This document shows, piece by piece, positions 22,166 to 31,875 of a stretch of 64,000 nucleotides of DNA; position 1 is the stretch's first letter, and each line of letters starts with the position of its first letter. The notes below the pieces were generated by a model, which did no database searches, was not told the DNA's origin, and worked only from the letters and a program-made list of their open reading frames with translations. The position numbers and the translations under genes are program-made. The stretch is from a virus: positions 1-64,000 of the IMG/VR virus record IMGVR_UViG_3300045020_000106; one strand, 5' to 3'.

Positions 22166-23860
22166 ATGCCGAAACAAACCCTAAGCTCGAACGATGCCCG
22201 CTCTGCCCTCCTCCGCGGCATCAATGCAGTCGCGGACCCGGTAAAGACCACACTGGGTCCGCGCGGCCGCAACGTGATGCTGGAAGATGTCATCCAGCCC
22301 AAATCGACGCGAGATGGAGTCACAGTCGCAAAGTTCGCGTCGAGTCTTGCCGACCCATTCGAGAACATGGGAGCACTGCTGGCCCGGGAAGTTGCGGACG
22401 CGGCTGTCGTGGAAGCTGGCGACGGGACCACTACGGCCACAGTGATCTTTCAAGCCATTGTCACGGCGGGAATGAAAGCCATCCAGGAAGGCGCGGAACC
22501 CCTGCAATTGGCCGATGGGATTCGTGCGGCGGCCGAGGCGTGCGCCAAATCTGTAGAGCAAATGGCGACCCCTGCCACAGATGAGTTGGTCCAGCAATGC
22601 GCCATCATCTCAACGCATGGCGATGTTGAGTTGGGATCGATTATCGCGAAGGCAACCTGCCGAGTAGGCGCAACTGGCGTCCTGGAACTTCAAGAATCAC
22701 GCGATGAGTCGACCACGATCGAGCATCTTGAGGGATTCTACTTTGAACGTGGCTGGCGTGGGCCGAATGGATCGAACCACTTCTTTGTGAATGACAAGTC
22801 TGGGCAGAAGTGCGTCTTGAAGAACCCGTTTATTCTAATCTCCGAGCGTGTCATCGTCGGTGGGGCGCGCGGCATTGCCGGGGACCACCTGTGGAATATC
22901 CTCGAAGCCTGTGTGAAAGCTCGGCGCCCACTGCTGATCATTGCTGACGACTTGATTGGGGATGCCTACAACCTGTTCACGGCTAATATCACTGCCGGCG
23001 GATTGGCGGGGATTGGCGGATGCTTCGTGAAACTGCCAGGGTTCGGTGATCATCGCATGGAGGCGATCAAGGATCTGGCGATCGCCGTGGGAGCCAGACG
23101 GGTTCATTCGATGGCGTCGACGCGTGGGGACGATGTTCTATCGTCGTTCAGCTTGGACGACCTGGGAAATTGCAAACAAGCCGTTGTTTCACCCATGCGC
23201 ACGGTTCTGATCGAAGGCGCCGCGTCCGGCAATGCTCTTGCAAACCGCATTGCGCAATTATCCAAACAGCAGTTTGACGCCGCACATCCCATGGAGAAAG
23301 AACAACTTGAGCATCGCATCGCTCGTTTAACGGGAGGCGTCGCGGTATTGCGCGTGGGCGGGTATTCCGAGCCGGCCATGCTGGAAAAGAAGGCTCTGGC
23401 GGAAGATGCGATTCATGCCTGCCGTGGCGCGTTGCAGGAGGGAGTAGTAGCAGGTGGAGGGGTGGCGCTGTTGAGAGCGGCAAAAGATTGCGATGGAGAA
23501 CTGTGGGGAAGGACGGATATAACCGACGTTAGCTATTACACATTGGGACAGGCGTTACTGCTAAATGGCATCCAGGAGCCCGCCAAGCAAATCATGCGAA
23601 ACGCCGGGAAGAACGAGGAAACCATCGCCTCGGTGATCTTAGCTGCAATAAACCAGCCCAATCGGACACACGGCTACAATTCCGCAACTGGTGAATTTGG
23701 CGACCTGATGAGAATGGGCATCGTCGACCCCTGCAAAGTCGTCACAACCGCACTACGAAAAGCCGCATCCGTGGCAGCTCTTACCCTGACAACCGAGGTT
23801 CTGATCACGGAGATTCCGCAGCCCAAGAATCAGGCGCCTATGCCTCAGCCGATGTACTGA
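22166..23860 (+). CDS. groEL: GroEL-type group I chaperonin
   Basis: 564 aa, full length for GroEL. Visible signatures: TLGPRGRNVM, RDGVTVAK, EAGDGTTTATV (nucleotide phosphate site, catalytic Asp), PGFGDHRMEAIKDLAI (apical/intermediate), AEDAIHACRGA with the ATPase Asp, and EGVVAGGGVALLRA. The usual Gly-Gly-Met tail is replaced by a Pro/Gln-rich end. It forms double rings with GroES to fold proteins. Phage versions are known from several giant and podo/myophages and are thought to fold capsid or other large virion proteins. Sequence drift in the apical domain suggests an independent phage lineage. Confidence 0.95.
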   Translation: MPKQTLSSNDARSALLRGINAVADPVKTTLGPRGRNVMLEDVIQPKSTRDGVTVAKFASSLADPFENMGALLAREVADAAVVEAGDGTTTATVIFQAIVTAGMKAIQEGAEPLQLADGIRAAAEACAKSVEQMATPATDELVQQCAIISTHGDVELGSIIAKATCRVGATGVLELQESRDESTTIEHLEGFYFERGWRGPNGSNHFFVNDKSGQKCVLKNPFILISERVIVGGARGIAGDHLWNILEACVKARRPLLIIADDLIGDAYNLFTANITAGGLAGIGGCFVKLPGFGDHRMEAIKDLAIAVGARRVHSMASTRGDDVLSSFSLDDLGNCKQAVVSPMRTVLIEGAASGNALANRIAQLSKQQFDAAHPMEKEQLEHRIARLTGGVAVLRVGGYSEPAMLEKKALAEDAIHACRGALQEGVVAGGGVALLRAAKDCDGELWGRTDITDVSYYTLGQALLLNGIQEPAKQIMRNAGKNEETIASVILAAINQPNRTHGYNSATGEFGDLMRMGIVDPCKVVTTALRKAASVAALTLTTEVLITEIPQPKNQAPMPQPMY

Positions 23861-23886
23861 TTCAAGATATCCACAGAACTTCATGC

Positions 23887-23915
23887 TTGACATCTAGATT
23901 GAATCCTGTACCCTA
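23887..23915 (+). promoter_or_regulatory. Candidate promoter, second copy of the 7111 motif
   Basis: TTGACA (23887-23892), a 16-bp spacer and TACCCT (23909-23914). The whole 29-base block shares 23 positions with 7111-7139, including ATTGA-x-TCCTGTA. It lies 26 bp after groEL and upstream of the appendage operon. Confidence 0.45.
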
Positions 23916-24051
23916 ATGGCGTAAATCCAGCCACGCAGGTTGTATCTGCTTTGCCCGCTACACCATAGGTAGTGCCTTGGGGTGCCGACAAGAGAAACGG
24001 CGCACACCCTGTGCAAAAGCACCCTTCAGAGTCCCTTTGCCTAAAACTGAC

Positions 24052-24309
24052 CTAGTACCCTGCTATTACGCTGGTTCCGACCGGACCGGAGAGCCCGACT
24101 TCTGCGAAACCCGAGATAAACTCTGGGGCTATCGCGATGAAGGTGCGGGCAACTTCGTAGACCATGGAACCGTCTTCCAGATGAGCCGCCCGAAGGAGCA
24201 GGAGCGCGGCGCGAGCAGCAAGACGGCGGTAGTCGCCTTCAGTAAGGTTCAGAACAAGATGCAGCATCCAAGTCGAATCAATTATCCGGTGCCGGCGTGT
24301 GGCGACCAT
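24052..24309 (-). CDS. Possible leftward hypothetical protein, 85 aa
   Basis: In the 735-base stretch after groEL, both strands have an open frame. The minus-strand product is the more protein-like: no Cys, a clean helix (NLTEGDYRRLAARAALLLLR) and hydrophobic strands at the end. The competing plus-strand frame (23977-24366) is Cys/Arg/Pro-rich and irregular. Neither has a clear ribosome site, so the strand call is tentative. The rest of 23861-24505 holds only the promoter-like site. Confidence 0.35.
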   Translation of the reverse strand: MVATRRHRIIDSTWMLHLVLNLTEGDYRRLAARAALLLLRAAHLEDGSMVYEVARTFIAIAPEFISGFAEVGLSGPVGTSVIAGY

Positions 24310-24505
24310 CGGTTGCGTTGGCTCATGCGCTTCATGATCACGCGGAGGACGGCTGAACTTGTTTAAGTTTCTTGCTGCGCGAAGAACTGGGTCCGTGGGG
24401 CAATCCAGCGCACGGGACAACGATGTCTCCAGCCATCACGGCTGCTTACCTAGCTCCGACCCCGCGGAGTCAGAAGGCAGCGCAGCCGGGAGCCCCACAC
24501 ACGGC

Positions 24506-24598
24506 ATGTTTTTCTACGCGATGGTGGTTTGCGCCTGCTTGGTATTGGCAGCGATTATTTTCATCGGCTGGCTGTCCTTCACCGATGTAACTCCATGA
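24506..24598 (+). CDS. Possible 30-aa membrane peptide
   Basis: MFFYAMVVCACLVLAAIIFI and a short tail, one membrane helix. The stop overlaps the next gene (ATGA), which supports translation, but the ribosome site (GGGAG, 13 nt away) is poor. The frame is open upstream to about 24359, so a longer form is possible. Confidence 0.35.
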   Translation: MFFYAMVVCACLVLAAIIFIGWLSFTDVTP

Positions 24599-25014
24599 GA
24601 GCGCCCCGCTATCGCAAAGCCCGACGCGACAATCTACGAGCGCAGGGGATCACTGCCTGCAACCTGGCGCGGGTCGTATGTTTTCAGGTAGGAAACACCG
24701 CCGTTCTGCCAAAGTGGCTGGATAAATACATCGTCCACGGTTTGAAACCTCTTCCTGGGCAGTTCTGGATTACACCCAATGGCGTGTTTCATTTGAGCGT
24801 TTGGCTGAAGGCGATTTATGTGCCATTCAGCTTCACTAAGACTGTGTTGAAGCGCTGTGAAAGTTGCAATCGTCCGACGATCGCCAATGAAGCCTACGCC
24901 CTGCAGGCCAAGTACGAAACCGCCAAAGATCGGTCGACGGTCGAGTGCGGACCAAGCTGCAGGCGGGATCGAGACACGGGGATATGGGAGCGCTTGGGTC
25001 GTGTAGCCGCATGA
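24595..25014 (+). CDS. Basic zinc-site protein, 139 aa
   Basis: ATGA overlap at both ends. N-terminal basic region, central WLDKYIVHGLKPLPGQFWIT and a late zinc-like CESCNRPTIANE...CGPSCR. Likely nucleic-acid or protein binding; family not recognised. Confidence 0.6.
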   Translation: MRAPRYRKARRDNLRAQGITACNLARVVCFQVGNTAVLPKWLDKYIVHGLKPLPGQFWITPNGVFHLSVWLKAIYVPFSFTKTVLKRCESCNRPTIANEAYALQAKYETAKDRSTVECGPSCRRDRDTGIWERLGRVAA

Positions 25015-25262
25015 ACCAACAAGCCGTAGCTTACCCTCCTATCGCTCAGTCGTCCCGTACGCGTGAGTCTTACCGCATCGCCAGGCGCGTTGTGTTTGAC
25101 GTAAAAGGGCACAGCATGGATGGAACATGTGAACGCGACCGATGGGTTGAATTGATCGCTAAAGCGATACGCGACGGATGGGATGGTGTCTGTCCGTACC
25201 CATCGCCCAACTTGAAGCTACGCCCGTGGACACCAGCCGAGCTGGCAGATAACGCCGCATGA
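25011..25262 (+). CDS. Hypothetical protein, 83 aa
   Basis: Starts and ends by ATGA overlaps, so it is translationally coupled with the zinc protein and the giant tailspike-like gene. Basic N-terminal half, one Cys pair (GTCERDRW...GVCPYP). Unknown. Confidence 0.6.
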   Translation: MNQQAVAYPPIAQSSRTRESYRIARRVVFDVKGHSMDGTCERDRWVELIAKAIRDGWDGVCPYPSPNLKLRPWTPAELADNAA

Positions 25263-28200
25263 AACTATTCGCTAAGTCTTTTGCTCTTATTCTCCTGCTT
25301 GTAGGTCTATCCTTCGGGCAAACGCCCAACCCCTACGTCAACCTGACAGGAACGCTCCAAGGGCCGAACGGCCAGCCGATTGTGAACGGCATCATCAACA
25401 TGACGCCGACCCAGCAGTTCTTTGTTGGGGGATTAGGATCTTCCACCTGCTCGGGCTACATCTTTCAAGTCACAGGGTTTCCTTTCAACTGCGGTGATAT
25501 TGTTGACTTCAACAACGTCACGCCAGGTCCGCCGGCCAATGGGCTGAATATCGCATGGCAGTCTCAAACGATCAATGGCGTTGATCTGGTGAGCGCGGCG
25601 CTGGTAGGGAATGGGAACGCCGCTACCTGTCTCAGTGGAATTGGCACATGGGTCTCCTGCGGTGGTGGCGGCGGCGGCGGAACAGTCACGCAGATCAATG
25701 CAGGAAATGGTCTCACCGGTGGCCCGATCACCGGCGTTGGAACATTAAGTTTATTTCAGTGTCCTACGGCTCAGATTCTTCTGAGCACAGGCACGGGATA
25801 CGTTTGCGCTGCGGCGGGCACGGGCAATGTCAACACGGCGCCAGCGGCCGCCCAACCGATCGTGCAACCGCTCGGCACGGCATTCACGGCGAACATCGAC
25901 AACAACATTCGCTATGTGACATCGAGCTTCAATTGGTCCTACGTCGATTCCGGCGGAAGTTTAGGGAATGCGACCGTCCCCGGAGCAATTACTTTCACGT
26001 TGCCCTGCACGACGAGCAAGCCTTGCCCTCTCGGCATAGATACTGCATCGGCTTCGCATAACTACGTTTACGCGCTGTATATCTCAGGAACTGGCACCGC
26101 CGAGGCTGCGACAGTCACGGGCGGAACCTGCACGCCTGGCGCAACCGCATCGTGTACGCTTCTCGTCACCACTCTGAATGCTCATCCCAATGGATACACA
26201 ATTGGCTCAGCCTCGCAGGGTATTCAAGAAGCCTTCAATGATCCGTGGATTTCCGATACTAGCGCCGCCGGGCAGAGCCAGCCTCCAACCATCAAGCTCT
26301 TAGCCAATACCCAATATTTTGTGCGCGCCACCGTCTACACGCGTGGTCGGAATAACACTCTCGACGGATCAGGATCATCCATGATCTGCTCGACGCGCTC
26401 GAAGTGCATCAAGATCGGCTCTTCCACGGCGCAAAATGGCGGCCACATCTTCAACCTGCAAGGGTTGACGACGCTGGCGAATGCCGGGGTACAGGCGTCA
26501 AGTCTGAGCGCCACTTCCGGGACATACACGATTACCACGGTCCAGAATCATTCGTTCGTGGCAGGGGATTTTGTCGATTGCGAGAATCACTACACCACCA
26601 CGGAGTCTCATTGGGTGGCACAGGTGATTTCAACAGGCCTGACAGCGACGCAGTTCGAAGTAACGTTTGGCTCTTCCACGATTGCCGCGGGCACAGGTTG
26701 GGGCTGGTGCAACCTGGAGAATGCCTTCATTGAAGATGGCTCATCGAACGCAGTGGTCGAAGATGTCATCATCGACCAGCTTGGCGGCCTTGCTACAGGG
26801 ACGTTCACCTATCCAATTGTGGACGACAACGACCAGACGTTTAACATCAACCGTGTGCGCAGCGGCGGGTCCGGGATTGTAAGTAGTAGCGCCAACTGGC
26901 CGATTGGGGCGATGTTCTACTCCCGCACCGATCAGGGAAATTCCGGCATCATGTTCATCAGCCACTCCGATGCCACAAATAACAACTTCTTCACCGGAGC
27001 CTCTAACGGAGTCATCATCAAGGATTCCGTCTGCCAGGGAGAGCCTGTCTTTTGCGTGCGTTACTTCGGAGCGCTTCAACCCGCCGTCATCGACTCGATG
27101 TATCAGGACTCAGGCGGGACGAACCCACTTTATAACCAAGTCGTGCAAATGGGATTGCTGACTTCCGGTTCGCGGGGCACGACCATTCATGGAAACCTTC
27201 CTCTGACTGCCGCGGCTCCTGTCTTTGTTTCTGGCGGATCGACCACGAATCAGCGCAATTACTTCGTGGCACCTCGAAGTTCGGTGTTTGGCTACTTCAT
27301 GCCGCTGTTCATCGGCACCGCCCTACCAACTTCCGGCTCAGTCAGTATCCCTCTGACGTGGCCTTCGATTGAGATGCAGGATGGATTTAGCCATGACTCC
27401 ATCGGGACTCTAACGTGGGACATTCTTGTCACCATCGGGCAGGCGTCATTTGGAACGCCGAGCGCACCCTATGGGACTGGAACTTACGCCATTGCCACGA
27501 ATCAAGGCAGTCTGTGCTCGCAGGGCATGTGTACGTTCACCGATACACAGCCTTCCCTGTCGTCTTATACGGTTGGATCATCGGCGTGGTATCCGCAGTT
27601 CTGGTTCTGGCCCGCTGTCGTAGTGAATAACAACACTGAGAACCTTGGCCCGACTTTCATGGATGCGGCCAATCAGGGCGGCGCTTACATCTCCGCTTCA
27701 GGAACGGCTTCTGGTGGCGGTGGGCCGGCAGTCGTGGCGCAGCAATGCTTTAATACAGGCAGTCCCTCGGCCTACACGAATGCTTTTGTCTGGTGTCCGA
27801 CGGGCACGGGATCGAACTCAGCTCTGAATTTCTTTCAGGTAGCCACACAGACGGCGAACTCGAAGGGCTTGGAGAACTACGGAGTCGCCATCACGGCCCC
27901 GAACGATCTACTTACGTTAGAAGACTCGAACCCGGCAAAAACCAAAGCTACGGCTGGCGGGCGGCCTCTCGCTGATGCGAATGACATGGCGATTGGCAAA
28001 GATCAGTCGGGTGGGATGAGCGAGAGAGCAGCCACTTCGATCAGCGATTACATCGGAACACTGAACAACGGTACCTCGTGGCAGCGTCGTCTGACGGCCA
28101 CGGCGGAAAACTATGCAACCAACGTCGCCATCGCCGGACCCCGCCCGTGGATTGACGTTACCGGGCCTGGATACGCAGCGGACCCGACAGGTGCAGCGGA

Positions 28201-30019
28201 TTCTACTACAGCTCTAAATGCCGCGTTCGCAGCCTGCAACGGCGGTACGGTTTTCCTTCCTCCAAACACCGGAAGCGGATTCTACAAGCACACTGGCCAA
28301 CTGACGATCAGCAGCGCCGGATGCACCGTTAAATCTTTTCAGCAGGGCGCGATCATCAAGAAAGGCTACAACTCAACCAATGGCGTACCCTCCGGATCCG
28401 CTGGCAGTGTGCTCATTACCGCCAGCAATGTCACCATCGACGGCATCACTTATGACGGCAACAACGGGAGCTTCACGGGCGGCTGCTTCTCGTTCGCGGG
28501 GAATATCTCGCAGGTAATATTCCAGAACAATTACGTTCACAACTGCGATGGAAACTCTCTTGTCTTCACCGGAACGAGCACGGGTGCACAAGGGCCGACG
28601 AACTTCAAGGTACTGAATAACTACATCGTGGAAGGCGAAAATGGATTTGGTTTAACGTTCTCGCAAAATATCAGCGGCTTCGATGTGGAAGGAAACCGTT
28701 TCGATTGCTCTCCCAGCACAGCGAATCCCAACCCCGGATCGGCCTGCCTGCAACTGGAATCCCAAGGTCTGACAACCTCCATCTCGCACGGCAAGATCGT
28801 CAACAATACGATCATCACCCCGTCGTGCAGCGGGGGAGAATGCTGGGGCACGCAGTTAGGCCAGTTCAATGCCTACGCTTCGACCGACATCGTGTTTGGA
28901 CAAAATCACACCATCATCTCCGGCCCGTCCGCGAATTGCGGATCGTTTCAGGGGCTGGCCAACTCCCGGCTAGACCTTGGCGTGTGCGAAGAAGCGGGTA
29001 ACACGGCCAACTATGCCGCGTGGGAGTTCATCATGAACAACGGGATCAACGTCACAGGCGGGGAGCTTGACGATGAGGGACCGGGCAATGCCATTGGCAT
29101 TATCATTGAGAGCACGTCGAACAGCAACTTTAGCGGTTTAACGGTCGTTGGTTTCGGGGAAAGCCCGACCGGAGGCGTGACGGCCGGATTGGAAATTACC
29201 TCTGCCGCTTCGGGAGGTTCGCAGGCTATCGCGTCCTGTACGGAGACGGGAAATATCGCCACGTACACGGTTTCATCCCCGCCATTGAATGCCAATTTCC
29301 AGCCGCCCGCAGCGGTGTTTTTGGGTGGATCGTACACACCCGCAGGATTCGGCGGCGGCCCTTACACGATCACCAATACTAATTACAACCGCATCTCAGG
29401 CACGTTCTCGGTGATTCTGCCTGTAACCGGATTGGGTACGTCTTGTTCGGGAACCTCGCTCATTGTCCAGGCGGTCACCAGCAATAATAACTTCTCCAAC
29501 ATCGTGCTCAACTTCCCCACAGGGCAGTATGGGGCGCTGGGGTCGGTTCTGTATGGTATCCAGATTCGTTCGAACGTAACCCAGGCCATCGTCTCCAATA
29601 ATCACTTCAGCGACATCAACATCAACGGCACACCGGGAGCCTCGATCAACGAAGATGCCATCAGCATCCAGTCCCCCGGCACGAATGTGACGACAGACTC
29701 GAACACCTTCGACGGCATCAAGATTAACAATGTCAACATAGGACTCAATCTTGTCGCTGGGACAACCAGTTACTTTCGCAACATCGAATTCAACGGAGGA
29801 GTAACGACGCCTGTTAGCCTGAGCGCTCCAACATTCGCCGAGACGGATTTCCCTGTTCCATTTGCCGATCTCGTAGCTTGCAGCTCGTCTCTTCAGGACA
29901 AGCGAGCGGTTGTGAATAATAGCTCGGTATCGACTTTTGGGGGGACAGCGAACGGCAGCGGATCGACGCAGGTAGCGGTAAGATGCAACGGCACGAATTG
30001 GACGGTAGTGGGAAACTAA
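25259..30019 (+). CDS. Giant tailspike-like protein: Sec signal peptide, fibre repeat, pectate-lyase/beta-helix
   Basis: 1586 aa. Residues 1-21 are a textbook signal peptide (KLFAKSFALILLLVGLSFG then Q). Residues about 135-165 contain a Gly run and VTQINAGNGLTGGPITGVGT, a repeat typical of phage tail fibres. From about residue 963, WIDVTGPGYAADPTGAADST...GGTVFLPPNTGSGFYKHTGQ matches the N-terminal part of pectate-lyase/tailspike beta-helix domains, followed by Asn-rich helical rungs to the end. A depolymerase tailspike acting on surface polysaccharide is the best reading. A cleavable signal on a virion-type protein is odd: the protein may act in or outside the envelope instead. Confidence 0.75.
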   Translation: MKLFAKSFALILLLVGLSFGQTPNPYVNLTGTLQGPNGQPIVNGIINMTPTQQFFVGGLGSSTCSGYIFQVTGFPFNCGDIVDFNNVTPGPPANGLNIAWQSQTINGVDLVSAALVGNGNAATCLSGIGTWVSCGGGGGGGTVTQINAGNGLTGGPITGVGTLSLFQCPTAQILLSTGTGYVCAAAGTGNVNTAPAAAQPIVQPLGTAFTANIDNNIRYVTSSFNWSYVDSGGSLGNATVPGAITFTLPCTTSKPCPLGIDTASASHNYVYALYISGTGTAEAATVTGGTCTPGATASCTLLVTTLNAHPNGYTIGSASQGIQEAFNDPWISDTSAAGQSQPPTIKLLANTQYFVRATVYTRGRNNTLDGSGSSMICSTRSKCIKIGSSTAQNGGHIFNLQGLTTLANAGVQASSLSATSGTYTITTVQNHSFVAGDFVDCENHYTTTESHWVAQVISTGLTATQFEVTFGSSTIAAGTGWGWCNLENAFIEDGSSNAVVEDVIIDQLGGLATGTFTYPIVDDNDQTFNINRVRSGGSGIVSSSANWPIGAMFYSRTDQGNSGIMFISHSDATNNNFFTGASNGVIIKDSVCQGEPVFCVRYFGALQPAVIDSMYQDSGGTNPLYNQVVQMGLLTSGSRGTTIHGNLPLTAAAPVFVSGGSTTNQRNYFVAPRSSVFGYFMPLFIGTALPTSGSVSIPLTWPSIEMQDGFSHDSIGTLTWDILVTIGQASFGTPSAPYGTGTYAIATNQGSLCSQGMCTFTDTQPSLSSYTVGSSAWYPQFWFWPAVVVNNNTENLGPTFMDAANQGGAYISASGTASGGGGPAVVAQQCFNTGSPSAYTNAFVWCPTGTGSNSALNFFQVATQTANSKGLENYGVAITAPNDLLTLEDSNPAKTKATAGGRPLADANDMAIGKDQSGGMSERAATSISDYIGTLNNGTSWQRRLTATAENYATNVAIAGPRPWIDVTGPGYAADPTGAADSTTALNAAFAACNGGTVFLPPNTGSGFYKHTGQLTISSAGCTVKSFQQGAIIKKGYNSTNGVPSGSAGSVLITASNVTIDGITYDGNNGSFTGGCFSFAGNISQVIFQNNYVHNCDGNSLVFTGTSTGAQGPTNFKVLNNYIVEGENGFGLTFSQNISGFDVEGNRFDCSPSTANPNPGSACLQLESQGLTTSISHGKIVNNTIITPSCSGGECWGTQLGQFNAYASTDIVFGQNHTIISGPSANCGSFQGLANSRLDLGVCEEAGNTANYAAWEFIMNNGINVTGGELDDEGPGNAIGIIIESTSNSNFSGLTVVGFGESPTGGVTAGLEITSAASGGSQAIASCTETGNIATYTVSSPPLNANFQPPAAVFLGGSYTPAGFGGGPYTITNTNYNRISGTFSVILPVTGLGTSCSGTSLIVQAVTSNNNFSNIVLNFPTGQYGALGSVLYGIQIRSNVTQAIVSNNHFSDININGTPGASINEDAISIQSPGTNVTTDSNTFDGIKINNVNIGLNLVAGTTSYFRNIEFNGGVTTPVSLSAPTFAETDFPVPFADLVACSSSLQDKRAVVNNSSVSTFGGTANGSGSTQVAVRCNGTNWTVVGN

Positions 30020-31440
30020 TGCGCATTCTCGTTCGTCTTCTCATCGTCGCGGCTCTCGTTGGTATGGCTCATGCCCAGCTTGTCGTAGCGCCCATGACAG
30101 CGACGTGCGCAACCAGTGTCGACGGGTCAGTCGTGGGCCTACCGAATCCCTTGCGCGGGCCGACGCTCTCGGAAGTTTACAGCGGAGGAACGCTACCTGC
30201 TGGTAACTACTTTGTGCAAGTGGCATGGTATGACTCCGCCAATCATGTGACCTTGGTCAGTCCAGAAGTCCAAGGGCAGATGACTGCGACTGGGACTTTG
30301 AATGTTACTCGACCCTCCGGCATGCCTTCCGCGGCGAGTGGGATGCAGGTATTTATTGGAACTTCATCGGGCGCTGAGACGCTGCAGGGCACGACCAGCG
30401 GAAGCGCAGTCTACAGTCAGGTGGCACCACTCAATAGCGGCACCGCCGTGCCAGCTCTGAATACGACGATTTGCAAGATTATCGCCAATGATTCTGGATG
30501 GCCGACGGGAACCGGATATGACACGACGCTAGTCGCCACCAATGGGCAGACTTATCCGGGCTATCCAGTGCGCGCGCAATTCCTTGGGCCGGGGAACAAT
30601 ATAAACCTCGGTCAAGGATTCCCGCGGTACAACGGAGTGGTGAATTACCCTGTCCCGATTCTGGCCCAGCCTTACGGGCACGGTCCGCAATCGATTTCCG
30701 GCCCACTGAGTCTTGGGTCGGGAGGATCAAACTACAACCTCACCAGCGTCGGAAGAATTGGAATTCTCACCGCAACCCCGGCGTGGGGCGTGGATGCGGA
30801 AGGTGCGGGATTAAGTGGAGCGATCAATGCCAATGTTGGTTATCTGTTCAACGGTTCCGCGCCGCTCAATCACTTACTCGTTGGCAATGGTAGTTATTAT
30901 GTGGATTCGGCAACCATTCCTGGGTCGGCGCTCAACCTGTTCTATCAGACTGTTGCTCTAAATGGGACCGCGCAAACCCAAAGACCTACGCTGAATTTCA
31001 GTTCCTACTTCACTGCAACAGATTCCGCGAGTCCAGCCGAGACGACGATCGCGCCAGTCACCACGGGATCTGAAACGAAACTGGTGACGGCCGCATCCGC
31101 AGGGACGAGCGGCGACTGTGCGCAATGGGACTCAAGTGGTGGACTCGGAGCGGCTTCAGCACCCTGCCAAACGGGCGTAACCCATGGCGGGAGTGCGACA
31201 GGATGTTTGTCGAGCGGCAGCCCCTGCAGCACGACCATTACATGGAACGGCGGTGGTTTTACCAGCAGCACATATTCTGCGGTGTGCTGGGGATCGGGAC
31301 TAAACTCGGGCGGCTCCCAGGCGGCCTTTGTATATGAAACGTCACAGACCGCTACGCAAATTGTAGTCACAACTTCCAACGTCGGCACAACAAACCCCGG
31401 CGGCTTCGCAACGATTATCTGCATTGGAACTTCGAATTAA
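30019..31440 (+). CDS. Exported beta-rich appendage-like protein, 473 aa
   Basis: The start overlaps the previous stop (TAATG). Signal peptide MRILVRLLIVAALVGMAHAQ. Residues 50-145 form a beta-sandwich-like module (PAGNYFVQVAWYDSANHVTL, MQVFIGTSSGAE) that recurs in the 1168-aa tail protein and the 33921 gene. The rest is Gly/Ser/Thr-rich, fibre-like, ending in a small domain with SGSPCSTTITWNG and AVCWGSG. Probably a surface-binding fibre or exported adhesin-like protein. Confidence 0.65.
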   Translation: MRILVRLLIVAALVGMAHAQLVVAPMTATCATSVDGSVVGLPNPLRGPTLSEVYSGGTLPAGNYFVQVAWYDSANHVTLVSPEVQGQMTATGTLNVTRPSGMPSAASGMQVFIGTSSGAETLQGTTSGSAVYSQVAPLNSGTAVPALNTTICKIIANDSGWPTGTGYDTTLVATNGQTYPGYPVRAQFLGPGNNINLGQGFPRYNGVVNYPVPILAQPYGHGPQSISGPLSLGSGGSNYNLTSVGRIGILTATPAWGVDAEGAGLSGAINANVGYLFNGSAPLNHLLVGNGSYYVDSATIPGSALNLFYQTVALNGTAQTQRPTLNFSSYFTATDSASPAETTIAPVTTGSETKLVTAASAGTSGDCAQWDSSGGLGAASAPCQTGVTHGGSATGCLSSGSPCSTTITWNGGGFTSSTYSAVCWGSGLNSGGSQAAFVYETSQTATQIVVTTSNVGTTNPGGFATIICIGTSN

Positions 31441-31453
31441 GGGAGGGCTGACG

Positions 31454-31858
31454 ATGCCTCATAAATATGGAGATGTCGTTACACTCGTACAAGCATCTGC
31501 CGATGGGACAGTCTCACGGACAAACGCGCTCGTGCTGGTCGCAAGTGTCCAGCCGGCAGACCTCAACCCACATCCACGCAATGAACAAGGCGTGTCATTG
31601 AACATAGTCTTACTGAAAGACGGCCAGGGCAAGCCTCTGGCTGGCGGAGAGTATCTCGATGTCCTGTATCTAACTCCATTACCGGGACGCGGGGTGCACG
31701 CCACGGCCATCGATCAACTCGTACGGCGCGCGCAGTTGGTGCCGGAGTGGAAAGAAGGCGCGCGGATCGGATGGGAAATTGCGCCGACACGCGAACACAT
31801 CCAGGCATTGCGTCTCGAAGTAAAGAACCTGAAAGCTAAAGCCGACAAGGCGAAATAA
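31454..31858 (+). CDS. Hypothetical protein, 134 aa
   Basis: The start at 31454 follows AGGGAGGGCTGACG. An N-terminal beta domain (YGDVVTLVQASADGTVSRTN) and a C-terminal coiled coil (TREHIQALRLEVKNLKAKAD). Placed between an appendage gene and a glycosyltransferase; a tail chaperone or minor structural role is possible. Confidence 0.6.
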   Translation: MPHKYGDVVTLVQASADGTVSRTNALVLVASVQPADLNPHPRNEQGVSLNIVLLKDGQGKPLAGGEYLDVLYLTPLPGRGVHATAIDQLVRRAQLVPEWKEGARIGWEIAPTREHIQALRLEVKNLKAKADKAK

Positions 31859-31875
31859 AGATCGGAGCATCGCCC

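Noticed and set aside
23977-24366. Plus-strand 129-aa frame after groEL
   Set aside because: TTG start without ribosome site and irregular Cys/Arg/Pro-rich composition; the opposite strand is more convincing, though neither is firm.
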